The translations under genes were made by a program, and so were the position numbers. Positions 39,604 through 47,799 of a stretch of DNA of 64,000 bases are shown one piece after another. The notes beneath the pieces were generated by a model, which was given only the letters and a program-made list of their open reading frames with translations, was not told where the DNA came from and made no database searches. Numbering within the stretch: the stretch's first letter is position 1; every line of letters begins with the position of its first letter. The DNA comes from Bacillota bacterium (GTDB taxonomy: Bacteria; Bacillota; Clostridia; Acetivibrionales; DTU013): assembly GCA_023426125.1 (NCBI GenBank), contig JAFABI010000067.1, positions 69,329 to 133,328 of the forward strand, in the 5' to 3' direction.

Positions 39604-39670
39604 ATGGGATTTTTTTCAGAAATGTAGCGGTCCCCGCCGCCTGCAGAGGTGGGGGACATTTGCCGCTTTG

Positions 39671-42001
39671 TTATATCCGGTTCTTCCGGTATTGCACCGG
39701 AGTCATTCCATAGCAGCTTTTAAAAAGCTTGTTGAAGTAAGGCATGTTGTAATAGCCAAGTTTTCCGGCAATGTCAGATACATCCAGCTTCATGTTGGAA
39801 ACAAGCAAATTGGCCGCCGTCTCCATTTTTTTATCCGAGATGAAATTGGAAAGGTTTATCCCCGTTGCCTCTTTGTAGATCCGGCTTAAATAATTGGGGG
39901 TTATATTGAATTTCTTTGATATCACAGGCAGGGATATCTGATTGTCAATGTTGCCGCAGATGAAATCTTCGATCTTGAGGATGAAATCCCTGTTGATCTG
40001 CAAATTCCGGTGGCCGACATTTTCCGCGAACCTGTCCGCAAGGGAATATAACCAGGACAGGAAGTCTTCAAAGGATTTGAGGTTGTTAAATTCCCTGAAG
40101 AGGGTCATGTCTTCGGTAAAGCTGTTATCCAGCTGTTTGTGAACGGTTCTCAAAAACAGGTTTACAATGGACTGCATGAAATTTTTCACACAATCATAGG
40201 AGAGTTTTTCCGTTTTTACCCGGCTGTCAAAAGCGGCTATTTCCTCCTTGAACAGATCGATTCTCCGGCAGTTGAGCAGGGACTCCAGATGTTTCAGCTT
40301 TTCAAAGCCCATGTCCGCGGTGTTTGACTCATATTCCGCGATGGTGTAGTAATCAAAGATATTGTCGTATCCATAGATAAAGCTGTAGTTTAGAAATGCC
40401 GAGGTTCTGAAGTACATGCCTCCAAGTGCCAATACATCGTCGGAGGGCTTGCTGACGGCAATGTTGCAATTTAGCTTGAAGGTATCCTCCGACAGCATAA
40501 GGAAGACGGACAGGTTATTCAGAAGAGCATGATAGCTTTGATAGTTTATAATGGCGGCAATCATATTTGAATTCTTGATTATGCTGAGGCAGGAATACCC
40601 GGCAGGCATTTGCCTGCCCAATAAATCCATGATGCTGTACAATACGAACTGCTGCTTTTCCAACGCCAATTCCGGAAAAACCATGTTGTCGACTTCGATC
40701 AGCACAATGCTGAAGTATTGTTGGGGAAAGCTTCTCCCGATCAGGGCGAGGGTGCTTGAAAGCGCATCCTGTGTTTTGATGTTGCTGTGCATGATGTCGG
40801 ATACCAGCTTGTATTCAATTAAACTGTTTTTTTCCTGGATGGTCTTGTCCATATCCATCAGCCTGTTGGAATAATCGGTTATTGCATTGTTGATAAGCTC
40901 AAGTTCGTTTTTCCCTTTCGACAGGAGGGTTGCATTCCCATTCAGCCTTTTTACCAGAGCTTTTATCGGCTTATAAAGAAAGGAGGTGGCAAAACCGATA
41001 CCGATGAAGCTTGCAAGGATGAGGAAGGTAATAATGACCAGAATGTATTTTTTGGAATTGAACAGCTCTTTCTGCAGTGTTTTGACCGGTACGACAGAGA
41101 TGTATTTCCAGTCGTTGATGGAGGATGCGACCCAGGTAATGCAGAAATCCTGATCGTCCTGATTAAAAATTTCATGCCCGCTTTCACTGTTTTGAAAGGT
41201 ATCAAGAAATCCTGCATAATCGAAGGCCTTGAAAATCTTGCTGCCGTCGCTGTGGGCAAAGACCTGCCCCTCGGAATTTACGATGATGAGCTGGCCCGTA
41301 TTCCTGTCATATAGATTGCCAAGGGATTTGAAAAACTCCTTCTGGTTTATGTTTACAACGATGCAGCCCCTCCTTTCTCCCGGAGGGGCTGTTACAGGGA
41401 TTGACTGGCAAAAAGAGATGATGGGGATGGTTTTATTGAAGTCTATATTTTTCAAAGGGCTGATCCAGTTCTGGTTTTCCTCGGACAAAAGCCCTTTCAG
41501 GATGGCATAAGTATTGATATATTTTGAATTGATGTTATTCCAGGAAAAAATGTCGGATACCACTCCCTCACGGGAAGAGACCACGGTGTAATTTGTTTTG
41601 TTGAAAAAATACAGGGAATCCAGAAAATCAAAGCTGCTGTTGATAAAGCTGCCGGAAGCTTTCGCCTTGACCTTGAAAAGGAATTCCAGACTTCCGTCAT
41701 AGGTGTTGTTGTAATAATTCCATATCACCCTGTCCCCCGAGGTGTCAATGCACTTTTCCGCAACAAGGGACTTCACCTTTTCCAACAGGTAGGTATCGGA
41801 AAAGATCTGCACCTGTGTAAGCATCCGCTTGTTTGATTTGTATATCTCCTCCTCCAGCTTTTTATCAAGATATCCCGTGAGAAACAGCGACGTGGAAAGA
41901 ACGGAGATGATAACCAATACGGAGTACAATATGAGCATTTTAAAAAAATATCTGTTTTTAAAAAAATATCCGGTCAGCAAATTAAAAAGATAATTTTTCA
42001 T
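39671..42001 (-). CDS. Membrane-anchored AraC family transcriptional regulator
   Basis: A 776-residue regulator with transmembrane segments at about residues 20-43 and 318-341 enclosing a dCache-like extracytoplasmic sensor, a long cytoplasmic linker, and a C-terminal AraC double helix-turn-helix (about 670-776; ITPNYLSRIYKEATG and LGYYNMPYFNKLFKSCYG). It has the same layout as the regulator at 6377-8653. It is divergent from a sugar transporter operon, separated by 315 bp containing a 21-bp direct repeat that may be its binding site. The start at 42001 (MKNYLFNLL) is preferred over 42040, with an AGGA-type site upstream. The inducer is unknown. Confidence 0.88.
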   Translation of the reverse strand: MKNYLFNLLTGYFFKNRYFFKMLILYSVLVIISVLSTSLFLTGYLDKKLEEEIYKSNKRMLTQVQIFSDTYLLEKVKSLVAEKCIDTSGDRVIWNYYNNTYDGSLEFLFKVKAKASGSFINSSFDFLDSLYFFNKTNYTVVSSREGVVSDIFSWNNINSKYINTYAILKGLLSEENQNWISPLKNIDFNKTIPIISFCQSIPVTAPPGERRGCIVVNINQKEFFKSLGNLYDRNTGQLIIVNSEGQVFAHSDGSKIFKAFDYAGFLDTFQNSESGHEIFNQDDQDFCITWVASSINDWKYISVVPVKTLQKELFNSKKYILVIITFLILASFIGIGFATSFLYKPIKALVKRLNGNATLLSKGKNELELINNAITDYSNRLMDMDKTIQEKNSLIEYKLVSDIMHSNIKTQDALSSTLALIGRSFPQQYFSIVLIEVDNMVFPELALEKQQFVLYSIMDLLGRQMPAGYSCLSIIKNSNMIAAIINYQSYHALLNNLSVFLMLSEDTFKLNCNIAVSKPSDDVLALGGMYFRTSAFLNYSFIYGYDNIFDYYTIAEYESNTADMGFEKLKHLESLLNCRRIDLFKEEIAAFDSRVKTEKLSYDCVKNFMQSIVNLFLRTVHKQLDNSFTEDMTLFREFNNLKSFEDFLSWLYSLADRFAENVGHRNLQINRDFILKIEDFICGNIDNQISLPVISKKFNITPNYLSRIYKEATGINLSNFISDKKMETAANLLVSNMKLDVSDIAGKLGYYNMPYFNKLFKSCYGMTPVQYRKNRI

Positions 42002-42131
42002 TTCTATTTGTCCTATACCTGCACTGACTTGTACCTGCATTAACTCACTTGTATTGTTTTATTATACCATAGGGAAATACCGCACTGCAAACGGAAGACG
42101 CCGGTTATCCACTGCAGGTATAGAGTTTTCG

Positions 42132-42206
42132 TTAAGATCATAGAATTTTATTCATCTGTTTCTGGAGCCAATGGATAAATAATCATTAAGATCATAGGAT
42201 TTTATT
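42132..42206. promoter_or_regulatory. Direct repeat, candidate AraC-type binding sites
   Basis: TTAAGATCATAGAATTTTAT (42132-) and TTAAGATCATAGGATTTTAT (42186-) extend over 21 bp with one difference, 54 bp apart (about five helical turns), in the gap between the regulator and the transporter operon. No gene lies in this 315-bp gap. Confidence 0.6.
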
Positions 42207-42316
42207 GTTGAATTTCATAGGGTATGTGCTATCATTGACTCAAAGCTTGTTATTGCCCGCGGTTGCCGGGACATTATGAGGTGATATGAAGTAGTTTAAT
42301 GAGAGAAGGAACCTCT

Positions 42317-43915
42317 ATGCACGTGCCGAAACTGTTTTTAATCCTTATTTTAGCAGGCAGTCTTGTGGGCTGCACAGTGACAGGAAACAATGGCGGTACA
42401 AATGTTTCCGATGCTTCAACGGCCCCCGGTCCCATTACGATTGACTGGAAACCGCAAAACGACGCTCCCGTGGAAAATGATTCGCCGGTCATCAAGGAGC
42501 TGGAAAGATTATTTAATGTAAAGTTCAATTTTATTTATATGAACAGGAACAAGGAAACGGAGCTTTTGAACGTGCGGATAGCCTCCGGGGCGATACCTGA
42601 TGTCATGGTACTGCATGAAGACCAGTACAGGTCCTATATACGCCAGGGAACCTTACTGGAAATCCAGGAAGCCTTCCTTAAGGAAAGGGCCCCGGCGATG
42701 TACGGCCTGGTCATCAAAAATGCCGGAGAAGCTACCTGGAATTTTGCAAAGGAAAATGGGAAGCTTTACGGAATCCCCATTCTGGATCCCTATGGGGAAT
42801 ATCCCTTTATCCCTATATGGAGGGATGACTGGCTCCGCAATGTGGGGATCGGCAAAATACCCGAAACCCTTGAAGAGGCGGAAACGGCTTTTTATAAATT
42901 TGCCCGCGAGAACCCCGACAAAAATGAAGAAAAGGATACCTACGCCCTGTCCGATACCGGTATGGGCCCAATTTTCGGAGCTTTTGGAGGGATCCCCTAT
43001 TTTTCCGCAGGCGGCGGGAATGTTTTTACCTGGACGGTAAGAGACGGGAAAGCGGTTGCCACGGCAGTGCTGCCTGAGATGAAGGAAGCGCTGCTGCTGT
43101 TGAACAAATGGTATAAGGCGGGGCTCATCGACCCCGAATTTATTAATGGTGAAAGCAAAGGACAGTATTGGGGGAGCTCGGTAACTTTTTGGAACGGTAA
43201 AATAGGCTTCTCCTGTCCGGGCCAGTTTTATCACATAAATCCGCCGTTAAACGACAGGGACGCAGGCTCGAATAATTATTTGAATTTTAAGAAGGTATTG
43301 GGTGAATATGTATCCTATGTACCCGGAAAGCCTATTAAAGGGCCTGGGGGCAAATCCGGCACGGAGTGCTGGGGAGTGGTTTCGGGATACTACCTTGTTT
43401 TAGGAAAAAATGTTTCAAAAACCGAAGGCAAGCTTGAAAAAATAATTGAAATTACGGAAAAACTGGTCAGCGACTTTGAAGTGAATAAACTGGCTGTTTT
43501 CGGAATCGAAGGGGCCACCTACGAAATCGTGGACGGAAATTACACCTTGATCGGCGGCGCCTCAACCATCGAAGGTATGGCCGGACTGGGGATCGCCGCG
43601 GAAGGCATCGGACAGATCGCTGCCAACAATATAGAGTTTTACCGGAATACAAGGAAATCCTATTTCGAATACGGAGACAAGCTTGACGGCCTTTTGACGG
43701 GCTATACCAACAGCATCCGGTATGATCTGCCTTCCAACGGACAATACAGGGATATAATCAATCGAATGATCAGGGAATCCTATGCGCTGTTTATTTCCGG
43801 AGAAAAATCCCCGGACGATTTTGACAGGTTCGTGCAGGAGCTTAACGAGGCCGGACTTTCACAACTGACGAAGGAAGCCGATGAATGGTATCAAAAACAC
43901 GCCGGCCAATCATGA
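42317..43915 (+). CDS. Extracellular solute-binding lipoprotein 1
   Basis: A 532-residue lipoprotein with a signal peptide ending in the lipobox LVGC (about residue 19) and a solute-binding domain of the large CUT1 type (RIASGAIPDVMVLHEDQY near 90; NGKLYGIPILDPYGEYPF near 145). It binds an oligosaccharide for the transporter encoded downstream. AGAAGGA sets the ATG at 42317. A second, different binding protein follows after 70 bp, so this operon encodes two receptors for one pair of permeases. Confidence 0.88.
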   Translation: MHVPKLFLILILAGSLVGCTVTGNNGGTNVSDASTAPGPITIDWKPQNDAPVENDSPVIKELERLFNVKFNFIYMNRNKETELLNVRIASGAIPDVMVLHEDQYRSYIRQGTLLEIQEAFLKERAPAMYGLVIKNAGEATWNFAKENGKLYGIPILDPYGEYPFIPIWRDDWLRNVGIGKIPETLEEAETAFYKFARENPDKNEEKDTYALSDTGMGPIFGAFGGIPYFSAGGGNVFTWTVRDGKAVATAVLPEMKEALLLLNKWYKAGLIDPEFINGESKGQYWGSSVTFWNGKIGFSCPGQFYHINPPLNDRDAGSNNYLNFKKVLGEYVSYVPGKPIKGPGGKSGTECWGVVSGYYLVLGKNVSKTEGKLEKIIEITEKLVSDFEVNKLAVFGIEGATYEIVDGNYTLIGGASTIEGMAGLGIAAEGIGQIAANNIEFYRNTRKSYFEYGDKLDGLLTGYTNSIRYDLPSNGQYRDIINRMIRESYALFISGEKSPDDFDRFVQELNEAGLSQLTKEADEWYQKHAGQS

Positions 43916-43985
43916 TATGAATTGCGTGGTCTACCAGCTGGGATCGATGCTTTTTATATAAATCAAAACAATTGGAGGAATTTCT

Positions 43986-45644
43986 ATGAACAGGTTTATT
44001 CTCAAACGGATATGCATTTTTCTACTGTTGGCTTTTATCCTAAGCATTTTCCCGGCAGGCTGTTCCGGGGGCAAGCAGGAGGCAGATACGGGAACAACCC
44101 TGGCAGAGGGCACAGGCCAGGGTGCGTCGGAGACTCAGGCAGAAACAGAGGAGAGGATCAAGCTGAAAATGTTCATGTGCAACAGCGGCCTGGACTATCC
44201 GGATGGTGTCGATCCCAGCAACAATGAATATATCGGGATCGTGGAGGACTACGCCAATGTGGACCTGGAGCTTGAAGTCCCGGTATATCAGGACTTCAAA
44301 ACAAAATACGAATTGATGATGGCTTCGGGAAGCCTTCCTGACATCGTACATACGATTTACCGTGAAGATGCCGAAAGAGCGGGAGACCAGGGGGCGTTTA
44401 TCGATTTGAAGCAATACTACGACGCTTCTACGGCATTGAAAGATACGGTGACAGCCGGGCACATGGAACTGGCAAAATCGGGAAGCGGCCACTATTACAG
44501 GATACCGATGGTAGCCATGACCCCCGTGGGGGAAGGGATCATAACCCGGTATGACCTTTTGGAGAAATACAATGGCGGAAAGTTTCCTGCGTCTGTCAAT
44601 GAATGGATTGAGTTTATGCGGGCTGTAAAAAAGGCGGAACCCAATTCGACGCCATTAGCCAGCAGGCTTGTAGGAAATAATGTGTTCAGAGGCTTTAACG
44701 ATCCCATTTTTGTATGGTATGGAGCCAGACCCTATAATTTCAGGATGGAAGGCGGCAAATTCATCAGTACGTTTACGGTTCCCGAATACAAAGCGGCAGT
44801 GGCGGTTATGAACCAGATGTACAAGGAAGGCATACTGGACAAGGAATTCGTCACCAGTGATACGAACAAATGGCTGGATGCTCTTTATAACAATAACTTA
44901 TGCCTGGTTTCCAACGCGACGGATCAGGTGAAGTCTTATGTACAAAACGCACAGACCCGTTCCGGTGCGGAAAATAATGTTTATGCAATGGCGCCTGCAT
45001 TAACTGCATACCCGGAGGAAGTCAAGGACACAAAATATGTCAATGGCTATGCGAATGCCGGCATAAACAGCAGCCACGGATTGTACATATCGAAAAACTG
45101 CAAAACTCCGGAAAGGGCTTTCAAGGTGATTGAAGGTTTTTCGGCGGAAAAGCTTTACGATGCTATTTTCTGGGGCAGAGAAGGTATAGAGTATACGGTG
45201 AAAGGCGGACAAAGGGAAATTGACCCTGTAAAGCTTGCTGATCCAAGCAGAAGCTGGGTTCTGCAGTTGGGAGTTATTTTCAGCTTCACTGCAGGTTCGG
45301 AGGCAAAGGACGCAATGTATAAAAAGGTATGGGGCGAAGAGAAATTCAATGCTGTCGACCGGAGCATCGCTCCTATCGTAGAAAGCTCAAAAGAGCGCGG
45401 AGTAAGCATACTCGGACAGCTTCCCGACATATCCGGCATTACTGAAAAATTACAGGAATCCTATGATTTTATTTCCGCTGCAACTGCAAAAGCGGTTATG
45501 GGCCAGACCACAATGGAGCAGTTTGACAAGAGCGTGGCCGAATACAAGACAAAGTACGGCTTCATTGACGAGGGTCTGACAAAGTATATCAATGAGCACA
45601 AGGATGAGCTCAGGTCAAGGGGCTGCAAGGAAGTAGACTGGTAA
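43986..45644 (+). CDS. Extracellular solute-binding lipoprotein 2
   Basis: A 552-residue sugar-binding lipoprotein. The signal peptide ends FPAGC (lipidated Cys about residue 26), followed by a Thr/Glu/Ala-rich linker and a solute-binding domain (LMMASGSLPDIVHTIYRED near 115; GHYYRIPMVAMTPVGEGI near 165). It is only distantly similar to the binding protein encoded just upstream. TTGGAGGAAT precedes the ATG. It feeds the two permeases that follow; REP DNA separates it from them. Confidence 0.9.
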   Translation: MNRFILKRICIFLLLAFILSIFPAGCSGGKQEADTGTTLAEGTGQGASETQAETEERIKLKMFMCNSGLDYPDGVDPSNNEYIGIVEDYANVDLELEVPVYQDFKTKYELMMASGSLPDIVHTIYREDAERAGDQGAFIDLKQYYDASTALKDTVTAGHMELAKSGSGHYYRIPMVAMTPVGEGIITRYDLLEKYNGGKFPASVNEWIEFMRAVKKAEPNSTPLASRLVGNNVFRGFNDPIFVWYGARPYNFRMEGGKFISTFTVPEYKAAVAVMNQMYKEGILDKEFVTSDTNKWLDALYNNNLCLVSNATDQVKSYVQNAQTRSGAENNVYAMAPALTAYPEEVKDTKYVNGYANAGINSSHGLYISKNCKTPERAFKVIEGFSAEKLYDAIFWGREGIEYTVKGGQREIDPVKLADPSRSWVLQLGVIFSFTAGSEAKDAMYKKVWGEEKFNAVDRSIAPIVESSKERGVSILGQLPDISGITEKLQESYDFISAATAKAVMGQTTMEQFDKSVAEYKTKYGFIDEGLTKYINEHKDELRSRGCKEVDW

Positions 45645-45656
45645 GCGGTAATTTTT

Positions 45657-45714
45657 TGCAGGGGCGGCCATTCGCCGTCCGCCCACATGCGCAGTTGCAA
45701 TGTACGCCCCTGCA
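45657..45714. repeat. REPIN-like inverted pair of family 1 REPs
   Basis: A plus copy (45657-45683, TGCAGGGGCGG...) faces an inverted, more diverged copy (about 45690-45714, ending CGCCCCTGCA). TGCAGGGGCG and CGCCCCTGCA form perfect outer 10-bp arms. The pair lies inside the transporter operon. Confidence 0.75.
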
Positions 45715-45811
45715 GAACAATCATTGCAAAAAGGCTTTCATGCCGCGGAAAAGGGATTTAAGGCCCAAATAAAATGATCCGCTGAAAATGTCTAAAAGGA
45801 GAATTGGACAG

Positions 45812-46735
45812 GTGCATACGTATAGAGTAAAAAAAGCAAAAGCCGGAGGACGAAAAGCCTCACTGTTATTCATGCTGCTTCCGGCGGTCGTCCTGGTATT
45901 TCTTTTCAACTACATACCAATTTACGGAATCGTAATTGCCTTCAAGGATTTCAGCCCTTTCCAGGGAATATTCAAAAGCCCGTGGGTAGGCTTCAAGTAT
46001 TTTCACGCTTTTCTGACGGATTCCACCTTCTGGACAGTGATGAAAAATACGTTGATTATCAACTTTTATGATGTTATTTTTGGTTTTACGGCGCCCATCC
46101 TCTTTGCCTTGCTTCTGAATGAAATGATGAACAGGCATGCAAAAAAAATCATCCAGACCATCTCCTATCTTCCGCATTTTTTATCCTGGGTGATCGTCGC
46201 GGGAATTTTTTATCAAATGCTGTCGCCGGGGCAGTCGGGAATAATCAACGGTTATCTTGTGAAATTTTTCGGGATCCAGCCGGTCTACTTTATGGCGGAG
46301 GAAAAGTATTTTGTGGCGATCACCGTTTTCGCTGAAATCTGGAAATCCGTGGGCTGGAGCGCTATTTTGTATTTTGCTACCCTGGCGGGAATCGATCCGA
46401 CGCTGTATGAGGTCTCCCATATCGACGGGGCAAGCCGCCCCAGACAGATCCTGCATATAACCCTTCCGGCGCTTGCCCCGGTGATTTCCCTGATGCTGGT
46501 CCTGAAAATTTCCACCATCTTCACCATCGGCTTCGAGAGGCTGTTTGTTCTTCAGAATTCGCTGGTGCTGTCGGTTTCCGAAGTGATAAGCACCTATGTT
46601 TACAGAAGCGGCCTTTTAAAATCCCAGTTCAGCTTTACCACTGCGATAGGCCTAACTCAGAGCGGTCTGGGATTTCTGCTGCTGCTTGGGTGCAACAAGG
46701 TGTCCAGGAGATTGACGGGTACGGGTTTGTATTAA
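45812..46735 (+). CDS. Sugar ABC transporter permease, LplB type
   Basis: A permease of about 307 residues with six spans, the YIPIYGIVIAFKDFSPF N-terminal motif of LplB-like CUT1 subunits, and the EAA loop EVSHIDGASRPRQILHITLP (about residues 204-223 of this frame). The ATG at 45788 has no ribosome binding site, whereas AAAAGGAGA lies 10 bp before the GTG at 45812, which is preferred. The stop codon lies on the left edge of a 117-bp MITE, so the insertion may have fixed the C-terminus. It works with the YtcP-type subunit encoded downstream. Confidence 0.88.
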   Translation: MHTYRVKKAKAGGRKASLLFMLLPAVVLVFLFNYIPIYGIVIAFKDFSPFQGIFKSPWVGFKYFHAFLTDSTFWTVMKNTLIINFYDVIFGFTAPILFALLLNEMMNRHAKKIIQTISYLPHFLSWVIVAGIFYQMLSPGQSGIINGYLVKFFGIQPVYFMAEEKYFVAITVFAEIWKSVGWSAILYFATLAGIDPTLYEVSHIDGASRPRQILHITLPALAPVISLMLVLKISTIFTIGFERLFVLQNSLVLSVSEVISTYVYRSGLLKSQFSFTTAIGLTQSGLGFLLLLGCNKVSRRLTGTGLY

Positions 46736-46850
46736 TACTACAGCGTAAACAACCGAATTATCCTTGCAGAAATAACGCGTTAAGGCATTCGCGATTATTC
46801 CTGCAAGGCGCATAAATGCTCATTAATAATGAAGTTTACGCTGTAGTATT
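46734..46850 (+). mobile_element. MITE-like element, copy 2 (intact)
   Basis: Perfect 17-bp terminal inverted repeats AATACTACAGCGTAAAC (46734-46750) and GTTTACGCTGTAGTATT (46834-46850) bound 117 bp. Inside, CCTTGCAGAAATAA and TTATTCCTGCAAGG form a second 14-bp inverted repeat with one mismatch. No open frame is present. It lies between two permease genes. Confidence 0.85.
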
Positions 46851-46883
46851 AGGAGAAATATTTTATGAGTAGGAGAACATCGA

Positions 46884-47771
46884 ATGATTGTATATAAGAC
46901 CAAAGCCGGAACCGCCTTTAAAATTTTCAATTACTTCCTGATGATTGTTTTCTGCATGATGGTAATTTTCCCTTTTATCAATGTGATCGCCATCTCCTTC
47001 AGCAGTTCCGATGCCATCATCGCAGGGGATGTCAGGTTCCTTCCCGTTCAGTTTACCTGGGATGCCTATGAATTTGTTTTTTCCAACCAGGCTCTGATCC
47101 GGGCCTTTTTTGTCACACTGTGCCTTACGGTGATATGCACCGTGTTGACAATGCTGATTACGCTGATTACCGGGTTTGCCCTGGCCAATAAATATACTCC
47201 CTGCAAAAAGCTTTTCATGACCTACTTTCTGGTTACCATGTATTTCAGCGGAGGCTTGATACCCTTTTACCTTACCGTAAACAAGCTGGGGCTTTATAAC
47301 AGCTATCTTGCTCTAATACTGCCTTTTGTAACAAAGGTATTTTACATCATCATTTTCCGCAACAGCATTATGCAAACGCCGCAAGAACTTATTGACGCCG
47401 CCGAAATTGACGGAGCCGGTATGGCAAGAACACTGTTTGACGTGATTGCTCCCATCATCATGCCCATGATTGCGGCATTCACCATTTTCAGCGCGGTGGA
47501 GAACTGGAACCAGTGGTATGGAGTGCTGCTTTTTATACGCGACGAAAGCAAGTGGACGCTGCAGTACAAGGTCAGGGAGATCCTGACAAACCTGGATATC
47601 CTCCAGGATTTTATTTCCGGCAATTCCGCAGTGGGGATGGGGAACAATGTCCATGCCGACAATATTAAAATGGCCTCTCTTTTGATCAGTGTATTGCCGA
47701 TTATTATCATATATCCCTTCCTGCAGAAATACTTCATGCATGGCATCATCGTCGGCGCCGTGAAAGGCTAG
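46884..47771 (+). CDS. Sugar ABC transporter permease, YtcP type
   Basis: A 295-residue permease with about six membrane spans, the EAA loop DAAEIDGAGMARTLFDVIAP (about residues 172-191), and the YPFLQKYFMHGIIVGAVKG C-terminus typical of YtcP-like subunits. TAGGAGAA precedes the ATG. A MITE separates it from its partner permease gene, but both should still be on one transcript, since the MITE has no clear terminator. No ATPase gene is nearby. Confidence 0.92.
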   Translation: MIVYKTKAGTAFKIFNYFLMIVFCMMVIFPFINVIAISFSSSDAIIAGDVRFLPVQFTWDAYEFVFSNQALIRAFFVTLCLTVICTVLTMLITLITGFALANKYTPCKKLFMTYFLVTMYFSGGLIPFYLTVNKLGLYNSYLALILPFVTKVFYIIIFRNSIMQTPQELIDAAEIDGAGMARTLFDVIAPIIMPMIAAFTIFSAVENWNQWYGVLLFIRDESKWTLQYKVREILTNLDILQDFISGNSAVGMGNNVHADNIKMASLLISVLPIIIIYPFLQKYFMHGIIVGAVKG

Positions 47772-47799
47772 CCGCGGTAGAAAAATATCGGAGGTTACG

